DNA from: Cupriavidus taiwanensis
GTDB lineage: Bacteria; Pseudomonadota; Gammaproteobacteria; Burkholderiales; Burkholderiaceae
Length of the DNA stretch: 64,000 bases
Direction of reading: 5' to 3'
Assembly (NCBI RefSeq): GCF_900250075.1
Contig: NZ_LT977070.1
Location: 124,001-188,000 of the forward strand
Shown here: positions 27,813 to 35,024 of the stretch, piece after piece
Position numbering within the stretch: the first letter of the stretch is position 1
Layout: each line of letters begins with the position of its first letter
Program-made: the position numbers and the translations under genes
The notes under the pieces: generated by a model
What the model was told of the DNA's origin: nothing
What the model saw: the letters and a program-made list of their open reading frames with translations, nothing else
Databases searched by the model: none

Positions 27813-27828
27813 CCGACCGTGCGGTCGG
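27813..27828. promoter_or_regulatory. Perfect dyad CCGACCG-TG-CGGTCGG upstream of the liv binding-protein gene
   Basis: A 7+7 inverted repeat with a 2-base centre, of the shape many TetR family proteins bind. It lies about 190 bases upstream of the binding-protein start, between it and the TauE gene end. It could also be a weak hairpin terminator of the TauE gene, but no T tract follows. Confidence 0.45.
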
Positions 27829-27910
27829 GAATGCGGATCGAGTCTATCACAGCGCCCTGGCGCGAACAGCGAGGATTAACCCGCATCGCGCGCCCAGCCT
27901 GGCTTTGCCG

Positions 27911-28672
27911 TCAGCGGATGAAGGCGTCCCAGGCGGTCTTCAGGATCAGCGCGCTGACCACCACGATGAATACCTTGCGCACGAAGGCGCTGCCATGGCG
28001 CAGCGCCAGCTTGCTGCCCACCTGGCTGCCGGCGACGTTGGCCACCGCCATCACCAGGCCCAGCTGCCACCAGATATGGCCCTTGCTGGCGAGCAGCAGC
28101 AGTGCCGCCAGGTTGGTGGCCAGGTTGACCAGCTTGGTCGACGCCGCCGCGTGCAGAAAGTCATAGCCAAACACCCGCACGAACACGATCATCAGGAAGC
28201 TGCCGGTGCCCGGCCCGAACACGCCGTCATAGAAGCCCAGCACGGCACCGGCCAGCAGCGCCGCGCCGCGTTCGCCCCAGCCGCTCAGCGTGGGCGCGTG
28301 CTCGGCACCCAGGTCCTTCTTGGCAACGGTGTAGACCAGCAGCGCCACCAGCACGAACGGCAGCGCCTTGCGCAGCGGCTCGGCCGGGATCATGGTCAGC
28401 GCCCAGGCACCGGCCATCGAGCACGCAAAGGCCGCCACCACGGCCGGCGCGGTCGCGCCCCAGTAAATGCGCACGCTGCGGCCGTAGCGCAGCGCCGCGC
28501 TGGCGGTGCCGGCGATCGAACCGACCTTGTTGGTGCCGAGCAGCGTGGCCGGGGCGAGGTTGGGATAGGCCGAGAACAGCGCCGGGATCTGGACCAGCCC
28601 GCCGCCGCCGGCGACCGCGTCAATCAGGCCGGCGAGAAAGGCGGCAACCGCCAGGAATGCGAATTCCGTCAT
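27911..28672 (-). CDS. TauE/SafE family membrane protein (YfcA-like permease)
   Basis: A 253-residue inner-membrane protein with about eight helices. The family motif AGLIDAVAGGGGLVQIPAL lies near residue 15 and GFYDGVFGPGTGSFLMIVFV near 140; these glycine-rich repeats mark the TauE/SafE (sulfite exporter) family. Members export organosulfur anions or other small acids; no sulfur gene lies nearby. The ATG of MTEFAFLAV is chosen as it starts the first helix; the frame is open further up but proline-rich and unlikely. It lies between two liv-type operons and is 85 bases downstream of a GNAT-like gene. Confidence 0.88.
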   Translation of the reverse strand: MTEFAFLAVAAFLAGLIDAVAGGGGLVQIPALFSAYPNLAPATLLGTNKVGSIAGTASAALRYGRSVRIYWGATAPAVVAAFACSMAGAWALTMIPAEPLRKALPFVLVALLVYTVAKKDLGAEHAPTLSGWGERGAALLAGAVLGFYDGVFGPGTGSFLMIVFVRVFGYDFLHAAASTKLVNLATNLAALLLLASKGHIWWQLGLVMAVANVAGSQVGSKLALRHGSAFVRKVFIVVVSALILKTAWDAFIR

Positions 28673-28757
28673 TGCAGAAAAGCGAAAAGGGGGAAGGAAA
28701 AAGGGAAAGGCAGGAAAGCCGGGACAGCGGCGCCGGCGCACGGCCGGACGCGGCGGA

Positions 28758-29294
28758 TCAGCCCAGTACCTTGGCCGCCGGCACCAGGCTGCGGTGCCAC
28801 ATGCCGTTGACATGCAGGCAGAAGCCGGGCGGCGCGCCGCCGTGGCCGGCTACCAGCCCCGGCGACAGCAGCGCGTGGCGGATGCCGTGCGCGCGTCCCC
28901 ACTCGGCCAGCGTGGCACAGCAGGCTTCCAGGCAGGCACGGCGGGTGGCCCCGTCAAGTTCAGGCCGTACCCACCACTCGCTGGCGCAGGCCGCAAGGCC
29001 CGCCAGCTCGAGGCTGGGCAGCAGGGCCACCGGCAGGCAGGCGAGCGGAGCATCGCCGTCCGGCGCGCCACTGGCCAGCAGGCAGATGCCGCGCCCGGAC
29101 TGGGCCAGCAGTTCGGCCAGCATCAGCTCCCGTGCGCGCGCGGCGGGCACGGGCAAGGGCTGGATCTGGTCCAGCCAGTCCGACATCCGGGCAGCATCGG
29201 CGCGCTGCCCCAGGCGTACCCGGACCTGCGGCGCGACCTGGCCGCCCGCAAGCGGGACAGTTGGGGATGGATCAGGGGGATCGGTGGCGGACAT
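28758..29294 (-). CDS. Hypothetical protein with a weak GNAT acetyltransferase pattern
   Basis: A 178-residue protein that was not recognised with certainty. The arrangement VRVRLGQRADAARMSDWLDQ (strand and first helix), a central strand CLPVALLPSLELAGLA, the segment SEWWVRPELDGATRRACLEA then CCATLAEWGRAHGIRHALLS resembles a GNAT fold, but the acetyl-CoA loop (Q/RxxGxG/A) is missing. It may be a degenerate or diverged member. The ATG giving MSATDPPDPS is chosen because the longer frame has no family support. It is co-directional with the TauE gene. Confidence 0.6.
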   Translation of the reverse strand: MSATDPPDPSPTVPLAGGQVAPQVRVRLGQRADAARMSDWLDQIQPLPVPAARARELMLAELLAQSGRGICLLASGAPDGDAPLACLPVALLPSLELAGLAACASEWWVRPELDGATRRACLEACCATLAEWGRAHGIRHALLSPGLVAGHGGAPPGFCLHVNGMWHRSLVPAAKVLG

Positions 29295-29611
29295 GGGCGG
29301 GCAGCAAGGAGCGCCCGCATTGTCGCATGCGTGAGGCCGCCAGGTGATGCCGATGCGGCATGAGTGCCCCAAAACAGGGCGAAAGCGTCACTGGCGGAGG
29401 GGGAGCCCCAATGAAAAAAGCGTTGCCGAGGATCACCCGGCAACGCCCTTTATTTATAACGCTGCTACCCGACACCGGGTGCGCGCCTGTCGTCTCCTCG
29501 CTTCCGCCTCCATTTAACCTGCGAAAACCGTATATGGAATGTAACGAAGCGGTGCATGGAGGACAAGCTAGAAAAAACCCTAGCCCCAGAATCGGGCATG
29601 TCGACCCGCGG
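29295..29611. other. Gap between the second liv operon and the GNAT-like gene
   Basis: The 317-base gap holds one strong terminator (29413-29446) and the unrecognised promoter of the GNAT-like gene. Nothing else was seen. Confidence 0.5.
29413..29446 (-). terminator. Intrinsic terminator of the second liv-type operon
   Basis: Stem GCGTTGCCG-9-CGGCAACGC, with TTTTTTC following on the minus strand and CCTTTATTTAT on the plus strand, so it may work in both directions. It lies about 165 bases past the livM stop. Confidence 0.88.
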
Positions 29612-30667
29612 TCACTCCTTGCGCCCGGCGTGTCCGCCGAAGCGCGCCAGCAGCTCGCCCATGATGCCACGGCGGAACGTCAGCACGCAGATCACGAAGA
29701 TCACGCCGGTCACCATCGTCACCGACTCTCCCAGCGTGCCGAACCACGAGATCCCGGTCACCGACGCCAGGAAGTTGCCGATATCGCCCAGCTTGTTCTC
29801 GAGCGCGACGATCACGAAGGCGCCGACGATCGGGCCCGACAATGTGCCCAGGCCACCGACCAGCGTCATCAGGATCACCGAGCCCGACATCGACCAGTGC
29901 ACGTCGGTCAGGGTCTCGAAGCCCAGCACCAGCGCCTTGATCGATCCCGCCAGCCCCGACAGCGCCGCCGACAGCACGAACGCGGTCAGCTTGAAGCGGT
30001 CGACGTCATAGCCCAGCGACACCGCGCGCGGCTCGTTCTCCTTGATCGCCTTCAGGATCTGGCCGAACGGCGAATGCACCGTGCGCACGATCAGCGCGAA
30101 GGCGGCGACGATGATGGCCAGCGCCACGTAGTACAGCGTCAGGTCATCCGACAACGGCAGCACGCCGAACAGCTTGCCGCGCGGAATGCCCTGCAGCCCG
30201 TCCTCGCCGCCGGTGAACGGCGCCTGCAGGCAGATGAAGAACAGCATCTGCGCCAGCGCCAGCGTGATCATCGAGAAGTAGATGCCCTGGCGCCGGATCG
30301 CCAGCGAGCCCACCACGTAGCCGATCAGCGCGCCCGTGCCGGTGCCCAGGATCAGGCCGATCTCGGGCGTCACGCCCCACACCTTCATGGCATGGCCGGC
30401 AGCGTAACCGGCGCCGCCGAAGAAGGCCGCATGGCCGAACGACAGCAGTCCGGTGTAGCCGATCAGCAGGTTGAAGGCGCATGCAAACAGCGCGAAGCAC
30501 AGCACCTTGAGCACGAACACCGGATACGCCCCGGCCAGCGGCGCCGCCAGCAATGCCAGCAGCAGCAATCCGTACAACAGTTTCTTCTGCACGCCTTGTC
30601 CCTTTCCTGCCTTGCCTGCATTGGCCGCCACGGTGGCTGGCGTCGATGATGTGGAGGGTGCGCTCAT
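29612..30667 (-). CDS. livM: Branched-chain amino acid-type ABC transporter permease LivM (second system)
   Basis: A 351-residue permease. Helices begin near residue 29 (LLYGLLLLALLAAPLAGAYP); the family segment LLIGYTGLLSFGHAAFFGGA is near 65, and the coupling loop SPFGQILKAIKENEPRAVSL near 210. The ATG overlaps the livH stop codon by one base (TGATG), so translation is coupled. It ends in the long operon livG-livF-binding protein-livH-livM. Unlike the first system, LivM and LivG are separate here, so the two operons are not recent duplicates. Confidence 0.93.
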   Translation of the reverse strand: MSAPSTSSTPATVAANAGKAGKGQGVQKKLLYGLLLLALLAAPLAGAYPVFVLKVLCFALFACAFNLLIGYTGLLSFGHAAFFGGAGYAAGHAMKVWGVTPEIGLILGTGTGALIGYVVGSLAIRRQGIYFSMITLALAQMLFFICLQAPFTGGEDGLQGIPRGKLFGVLPLSDDLTLYYVALAIIVAAFALIVRTVHSPFGQILKAIKENEPRAVSLGYDVDRFKLTAFVLSAALSGLAGSIKALVLGFETLTDVHWSMSGSVILMTLVGGLGTLSGPIVGAFVIVALENKLGDIGNFLASVTGISWFGTLGESVTMVTGVIFVICVLTFRRGIMGELLARFGGHAGRKE

Positions 30668-31551
30668 CACTTCTCCTTGCCGAACAGCCCGGCCGGGCGC
30701 AGCAGCAGCACGATCACCATGATGAAGAACACCACGGTCGACGATGCTTCCGGATAGAACACTTTGGTCAGGCCTTCGATCACGCCCAGCCCTAAGCCGG
30801 TCAGGATCGAGCCCATGATCGAACCCATGCCGCCGATCACCACCACCGCGAACACGATGATGATCAGGTTCTGCCCCATCAGCGGCGAGATCTGGATCAC
30901 CGGCGCGGCCAGCACGCCGGCAAACGCGGCCAGCGCCACGCCGAAGCCGTAGGTCAGCGTCACCATCAGCGGCACGTTGACGCCGAAGGCCTCGACCATC
31001 TTGGGGTTCTCGGTGCCGGCGCGCAGGTAGGCGCCCAGCTTGGTCTTCTCGATCACGTACCAGGTGGCGAAGCACACCACCAGCGACGCCACCACCACCC
31101 AGGCGCGATAGTTCGGCAGGATCATGAAGCCCAGGTCGGTCGCGCCCTGCAGCGCGTCCGGGGTCTGGTACGGCAGGCCCGACACGCCATAGACCGAGCG
31201 GAAGATGCCCTCGATCACCAGCGTGATGCCCAGCGTCAGCAGCAGGCCGTAGATGTGGTCGAGCTTGTAGATCCAGCGCAGCATGGTCTTCTCGATCACC
31301 ACGCCCAGCGCGGCGACGACCAGCGGCGACAACAGCAGCATGAGCCAGTAGTTCAGCCCGGCGTACTCCATGCCCATCCAGGCCAGCACCGCGCCGAGCA
31401 TGAAGAGCGCGCCGTGCGCGAAGTTGATGACGTTGAGCAGGCCGAAGATCACCGCCAGGCCCAGGCTCAGCATCGCATAGAAGGCGCCGTTGACCAGCCC
31501 CAGCAAGAGCTGGGAAAGCATGGCCGGCAAAGGGATTCCGAAGATGTCCAT
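30667..31551 (-). CDS. livH: Branched-chain amino acid-type ABC transporter permease LivH (second system)
   Basis: A 294-residue LivH permease: GLVNGAFYAMLSLGLAVIFG then LLNVINFAHGALFMLGA near the N terminus is the family signature, and KTKLGAYLRAGTENPKMVEA is the coupling loop. The start is taken as MDIFGIPLP; an ATG two codons earlier is equally possible and neither has a clear ribosome binding site. It lies 320 bases after the binding-protein gene; the spacer contains a pair of inverted repeats. Its stop overlaps the livM start. Confidence 0.93.
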   Translation of the reverse strand: MDIFGIPLPAMLSQLLLGLVNGAFYAMLSLGLAVIFGLLNVINFAHGALFMLGAVLAWMGMEYAGLNYWLMLLLSPLVVAALGVVIEKTMLRWIYKLDHIYGLLLTLGITLVIEGIFRSVYGVSGLPYQTPDALQGATDLGFMILPNYRAWVVVASLVVCFATWYVIEKTKLGAYLRAGTENPKMVEAFGVNVPLMVTLTYGFGVALAAFAGVLAAPVIQISPLMGQNLIIIVFAVVVIGGMGSIMGSILTGLGLGVIEGLTKVFYPEASSTVVFFIMVIVLLLRPAGLFGKEK

Positions 31552-31638
31552 GGGCATCGATTCTGGTTGTTGGCAGACACCAAGCGGAGCCAACGGTTTT
31601 GGGTGCGCCAAAGCCGCCCGAGCTAGCCTGCGCAAGGT

Positions 31639-31681
31639 GTTCTCCCTCTCCCCTCACGGGGAGAGGGTTGGGGTGAGGGGC
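31639..31681. repeat. CTC/GAG-rich palindromic repeat, left copy
   Basis: CCCTCTCCCCTCACGGGGAG then AGGGTTGGGGTGAGGGGC: a hairpin (CTCCCC-tca-GGGGAG) followed by a GTTGGGGTGAGGG tail. The same sequence, inverted, occurs about 110 bases away. Confidence 0.75.
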
Positions 31682-31788
31682 GGTTTAGCGAGGAACCACA
31701 TCAAGCGAAGCCTTCGGTGTATTCGGGCATGGCGGCCCCGGCAAGGCCAACGGTGTCAGCCCACCCGACCTCAGCCTTTGACGCTCAA

Positions 31789-31830
31789 GCCCTCACCCCT
31801 GCCCCTCTTCCGCTCGCGGGAGAGGGGAAC
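31789..31830. repeat. CTC/GAG-rich palindromic repeat, right inverted copy
   Basis: GCCCTCACCCCTGCCCCTCT then TCCGCTCGCGGGAGAGGGGAAC. Its reverse complement matches the left copy, including the hairpin CTCCCGCgagcGG and the GGGGTGAGGG tail. The pair forms a BIME-like unit in the mRNA. Confidence 0.75.
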
Positions 31831-31871
31831 AAAACTGCCGGCTCGTTAATCGCCCAAGCCGGCCTTCCTGC

Positions 31872-33080
31872 TTACTTCTTCAACATGGCGCACTTCGACT
31901 CGGCCACCGTGGTGAAGGCCTGGTCGCCCGGGATGGTCGCGACCACCTTCAGGTAATCCCACGGCTTCTTCGACTCGGCCGCGGTCTTCACCTGCATCAG
32001 GTACATGTCATGGATGCCACGGCCGTCCTGGCGGATATAGCCCTTGGTGTAGAAGTCGTTGATCTTCATCTTCTTGAGCTCGGCCATGACCTTGTCCGGA
32101 TCGTCGGTCTTGGCGGCTTCGACGGCCTTCAGGTAGGTGCTGGCCGCCGAGTAGTCCGCGGCCTGCAGGCTGCTCGGCATCTTCTTCATCTTGCCGAAGA
32201 AGCGGTTGGCGAACTTGCGGGTGTCGTCGTTCATGTCCCAGTACCAGCTGTCGGTCATCAGCAGGCCTTCGGTGTTCTTCAGCCCGAGGCTGTGCACATC
32301 GTTGATGAACATCAGCAGGCCGGCGATCTTCATCGACTTGGTGATGCCGAATTCCTTGGCCGCCTTGATCGCGTTGATGGTGTCGCCGCCGGCGTTGGCC
32401 AGGCCCAGGATCTGCGCCTTGGACGACTGCGCCTGCAGCAGGAACGACGAGAAGTCAGACGCCGACAGCGGATGGCGCACCTGCCCCGCCACCGTGCCGC
32501 CGTTGGCCTTGACCACCGCGGCGGTGTCGCTTTCGAGCGAGTGGCCGAAGGCGTAGTCGGCGGTCAGGAAAAACCACGACTTGCCGCCCTGCTTGACCAC
32601 CGCGCTGCCCGTGCCCTTGGCCAGCGCGACCGTGTCATAGGCATAGTGCACCGTGTACGGCGAGCACTCTTCGTTGGTCAGGCGCGCGGTGCCGGCGCCG
32701 ATGTTGATGTAGACGCGCTTCTTCTCCGAAGCGACCTTGTTCATCGCCAGCGCGGTGCCCGAGTTGGTGCCGCCCAGCAGCATGTCCAGGCCTTGCTGGT
32801 CCATCCATTCGCGCGCCTTCGAGGCGGCGATGTCGGCCTTGTTCTGGTGGTCGGCCGAGACGATCTCGATGGGCTTGCCCAGCACCTTGCCGCCGCGGTC
32901 CTCGATCGCCATCTTGATGGCTTCGAGGCCGCCGGGGCCGTCGATATCGGCATACAGGCCCGACATGTCGGTGATGTAGCCGATCTTGACGGTGTCGCCC
33001 GATACCTGTGCGGCAGCGCCGAAGGACACCGCACCCATGGCAATGGCCGCCATCGCGGCCGCGAGCCGAGTCTTTTTCAT
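31872..33080 (-). CDS. ABC transporter periplasmic binding protein (Peripla_BP_6, second liv system)
   Basis: A 402-residue binding protein with signal peptide MKKTRLAAAMAAIAMGAVSF then GAAAQ and mature start VSGDTVKIGYITDMSGLYAD. GGTNSGTALAMNKVASEKKR and WFFLTADYAFGHSLESDTAA are typical of the group that includes aromatic-acid and amide binding proteins. The ATG is preceded by AGGAGA. It lies between livF and livH of the operon. The ligand is unknown; the two binding proteins in this window are only distantly alike, so the transporters probably serve different compounds. Confidence 0.92.
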   Translation of the reverse strand: MKKTRLAAAMAAIAMGAVSFGAAAQVSGDTVKIGYITDMSGLYADIDGPGGLEAIKMAIEDRGGKVLGKPIEIVSADHQNKADIAASKAREWMDQQGLDMLLGGTNSGTALAMNKVASEKKRVYINIGAGTARLTNEECSPYTVHYAYDTVALAKGTGSAVVKQGGKSWFFLTADYAFGHSLESDTAAVVKANGGTVAGQVRHPLSASDFSSFLLQAQSSKAQILGLANAGGDTINAIKAAKEFGITKSMKIAGLLMFINDVHSLGLKNTEGLLMTDSWYWDMNDDTRKFANRFFGKMKKMPSSLQAADYSAASTYLKAVEAAKTDDPDKVMAELKKMKINDFYTKGYIRQDGRGIHDMYLMQVKTAAESKKPWDYLKVVATIPGDQAFTTVAESKCAMLKK

Positions 33081-33159
33081 TTCCGTGTCTCCTGATTTGC
33101 GGCGGCGTGCGCGCCACCCGTTCCTGCCAACAAGCAACCATCGACCCGCATTGCGCGGA

Positions 33160-33879
33160 TCAGACCCCGAGCAATTCATGCAGCACCGGCATCTTGGCCT
33201 GCAGCTCGCTGGCCGCGAAGCGTTCGACGATGGTGCCGTGCTCCATCACGTAGAAGCGGTCCGCCAGCGGCGCGGCAAAGCGGAAGTTCTGCTCCACCAT
33301 CACCACTGTGTACCCCTTCTGCTTGAGCATCCGGATCATGCGCGCCAGCGCCTGCACGATCACCGGTGCCAGCCCTTCCGAGATCTCGTCGAGCAGCAGC
33401 AGGTTGGCGCCGGTGCGCAGGATGCGCCCGACCGCCAGCATCTGCTGCTCGCCGCCCGACAGGCGCGTGCCCTGGCTCTGCCGGCGCTCCTTCAGGTTCG
33501 GGAACATCTCGTAGATCTCGGCCTCGCTCATGCCGGAGTCCTTGCCTTTCAGCTGCGGCGGCAGCATCAGGTTCTCTTCGCATGAGAGGCTGGAGAAGAT
33601 GGCGCGCTCTTCCGGGCAATAGCCGATGCCGTAGTGCGCGATCTTGTGCGTGGGCAGGCCGATGGTCTCGTGGCCATTGACCCGGATCGAGCCCTTGCGC
33701 GCCCCGGTCAGGCCCATGATCGCGCGCAGCGTGGTGGTGCGCCCGGCGCCGTTGCGGCCCAGCAGCGTGACCACCTCGCCCGGGTTCACGGTCAGGTCGA
33801 CGCCGTGCAAGATGTGCGATTCGCCGTACCAGGCGTGCAGGCCCTTGATTTCCAGGGCGGGAGTATTGGCTGTGCTCAT
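33160..33879 (-). CDS. livF: ABC transporter ATPase LivF (second system)
   Basis: A 239-residue ATPase: Walker A LLGRNGAGRTTTLRAIMG near residue 39, signature RLSGGEQQMLAVGRIL, Walker B LLLLDEISEGLAPVIV. In Walker A the invariant lysine reads as arginine (GAGRTT), and in Walker B the usual DEP reads DEI. LivF proteins of some transporters keep GR in place of GK, but the change is worth noting because the lysine contacts the ATP phosphates. It starts 16 bases after livG. Confidence 0.9.
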   Translation of the reverse strand: MSTANTPALEIKGLHAWYGESHILHGVDLTVNPGEVVTLLGRNGAGRTTTLRAIMGLTGARKGSIRVNGHETIGLPTHKIAHYGIGYCPEERAIFSSLSCEENLMLPPQLKGKDSGMSEAEIYEMFPNLKERRQSQGTRLSGGEQQMLAVGRILRTGANLLLLDEISEGLAPVIVQALARMIRMLKQKGYTVVMVEQNFRFAAPLADRFYVMEHGTIVERFAASELQAKMPVLHELLGV

Positions 33880-33895
33880 GGTGTCGTCCCCGGCC

Positions 33896-34672
33896 TCAGT
33901 GCGCGCCCTGCAGTTCCGCGTCGGCGGTGCCCATGTAGGCCTCCATCACCCGCGGGTCCTTCGACACTTCCGCATACGGGCCTTCGGCCAGCACCGCGCC
34001 ACGCTGCAGCACCGTGATCTTGTCGGCGATCGACGAGACCACGCTCATGTTGTGCTCCACCATCAGGATGGTGCGCCCCGCCGAGACCTGCTTGATCAGC
34101 TGCGTGACGCGGTCCACGTCCTCGTGGCCCATGCCCTGCGTGGGTTCGTCGAGCAGCATCAGCTCGGGCTCCATCGCCAGCGTGGTGGCGATCTCCAGCG
34201 CGCGCTTGCGACCGTACGGCAGGTTCACCGTGAGCGTATCCGCGAACTCGGTCAGGCCGACCTGCTCGAGCAGCTCCATGGCGCGGGCGTTGAGCACGTC
34301 GAGCGATCGCTCGCTGCGCCAGAACTGGTACGCCGTGCCCAGTTGCCGCTGCAGGCCGATGCGCACGTTCTCCATCACCGTCAGGTGCGGGAACACCGCC
34401 GAGATCTGGAACGAGCGGATCACGCCGCGCCGCGCGATCTGCGCCGGCTTTTCCCGCGTGATGTCGATGCCGTTGAATAGGATGGTGCCGGTGGTCGGCT
34501 CCAGGAACTTGGTGAGCAGGTTGAAGCAAGTGGTCTTGCCCGCGCCGTTGGGGCCGATCAACGCATGGATCGAGCCGCGGCGCACCCGCAAGTTGACGTC
34601 GCTCACCGCCGTGAACCCCTTGAACTCCTTGGTGAGGTTCCGCGTTTCCAGGATGGTTTCCTGCTGGTTCAT
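33896..34672 (-). CDS. livG: ABC transporter ATPase LivG (second system)
   Basis: A 258-residue ATPase with Walker A ALIGPNGAGKTTCFNLLTKF near residue 38, signature LPYGRKRALEIATTLAM, Walker B LMLLDEPTQGM, and the LivG tail EVSKDPRVMEAYMGTADAEL. Intact catalytic residues here contrast with the altered Walker A of its partner LivF. It is the first gene of the operon. A hairpin GCCGGG-6-CCCGGC lies in the leader, about 30-45 bases before the start. Confidence 0.93.
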   Translation of the reverse strand: MNQQETILETRNLTKEFKGFTAVSDVNLRVRRGSIHALIGPNGAGKTTCFNLLTKFLEPTTGTILFNGIDITREKPAQIARRGVIRSFQISAVFPHLTVMENVRIGLQRQLGTAYQFWRSERSLDVLNARAMELLEQVGLTEFADTLTVNLPYGRKRALEIATTLAMEPELMLLDEPTQGMGHEDVDRVTQLIKQVSAGRTILMVEHNMSVVSSIADKITVLQRGAVLAEGPYAEVSKDPRVMEAYMGTADAELQGAH

Positions 34673-35023
34673 GTCTCCTGCCCGCCCTCTTGCTGTACTG
34701 CCGGGGTGATGCCCGGCACTGACAATGGTCCGAACCGGCCTTGTAGGCCCTTACTGCCGCTTGTTCCGTCAGGCTCGCCGTGGTTGCCGGCCATGCCCGC
34801 GGGTTTTATCTGTGCGGGGCGGCTCCCGCGCGGGTTGCGGCGGCGGCATGGCATGTGCGGCCGAAGCACCCTGTGAGGCGTCTATTGTGTGCGCCTGTTG
34901 CATCGCAAAACATCGGGGTTTGCACTATGAAACATGAACCAAGTGTCAGTTTTTTGGCGGCCGCACAAGCGCCGCAAAGACCACATGATCACCGCCCCGC
35001 CGGCGATCATGTGGCGTGGCGCT
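34673..35023. other. Spacer between hpdH and the second liv operon
   Basis: The 351-base gap contains the leader and promoter of the second liv operon and, next to hpdH, a long hairpin (34968-35024). No gene or clear promoter hexamers were recognised. Confidence 0.5.
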
Positions 35024-35024
35024 T
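34968..35024 (-). terminator. Long hairpin just past hpdH, possible terminator
   Basis: Perfect inner stem CCACATGATC-14-GATCATGTGG (34981-35014) with an outer AAGCGCC/GGCGCTT pairing (34968-34974 with 35018-35024). No T run follows, so it may be a Rho-linked or mRNA-protecting structure instead. Confidence 0.45.

Larger units (their letters stand above)
31552..31871. other. Repeat-containing spacer inside the second liv operon
   Basis: This 320-base gap between the binding-protein gene and livH is mostly taken up by two inverted copies of a repeat (31639-31681 and 31789-31830) and the 107 bases between them. No gene was recognised. Confidence 0.6.
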
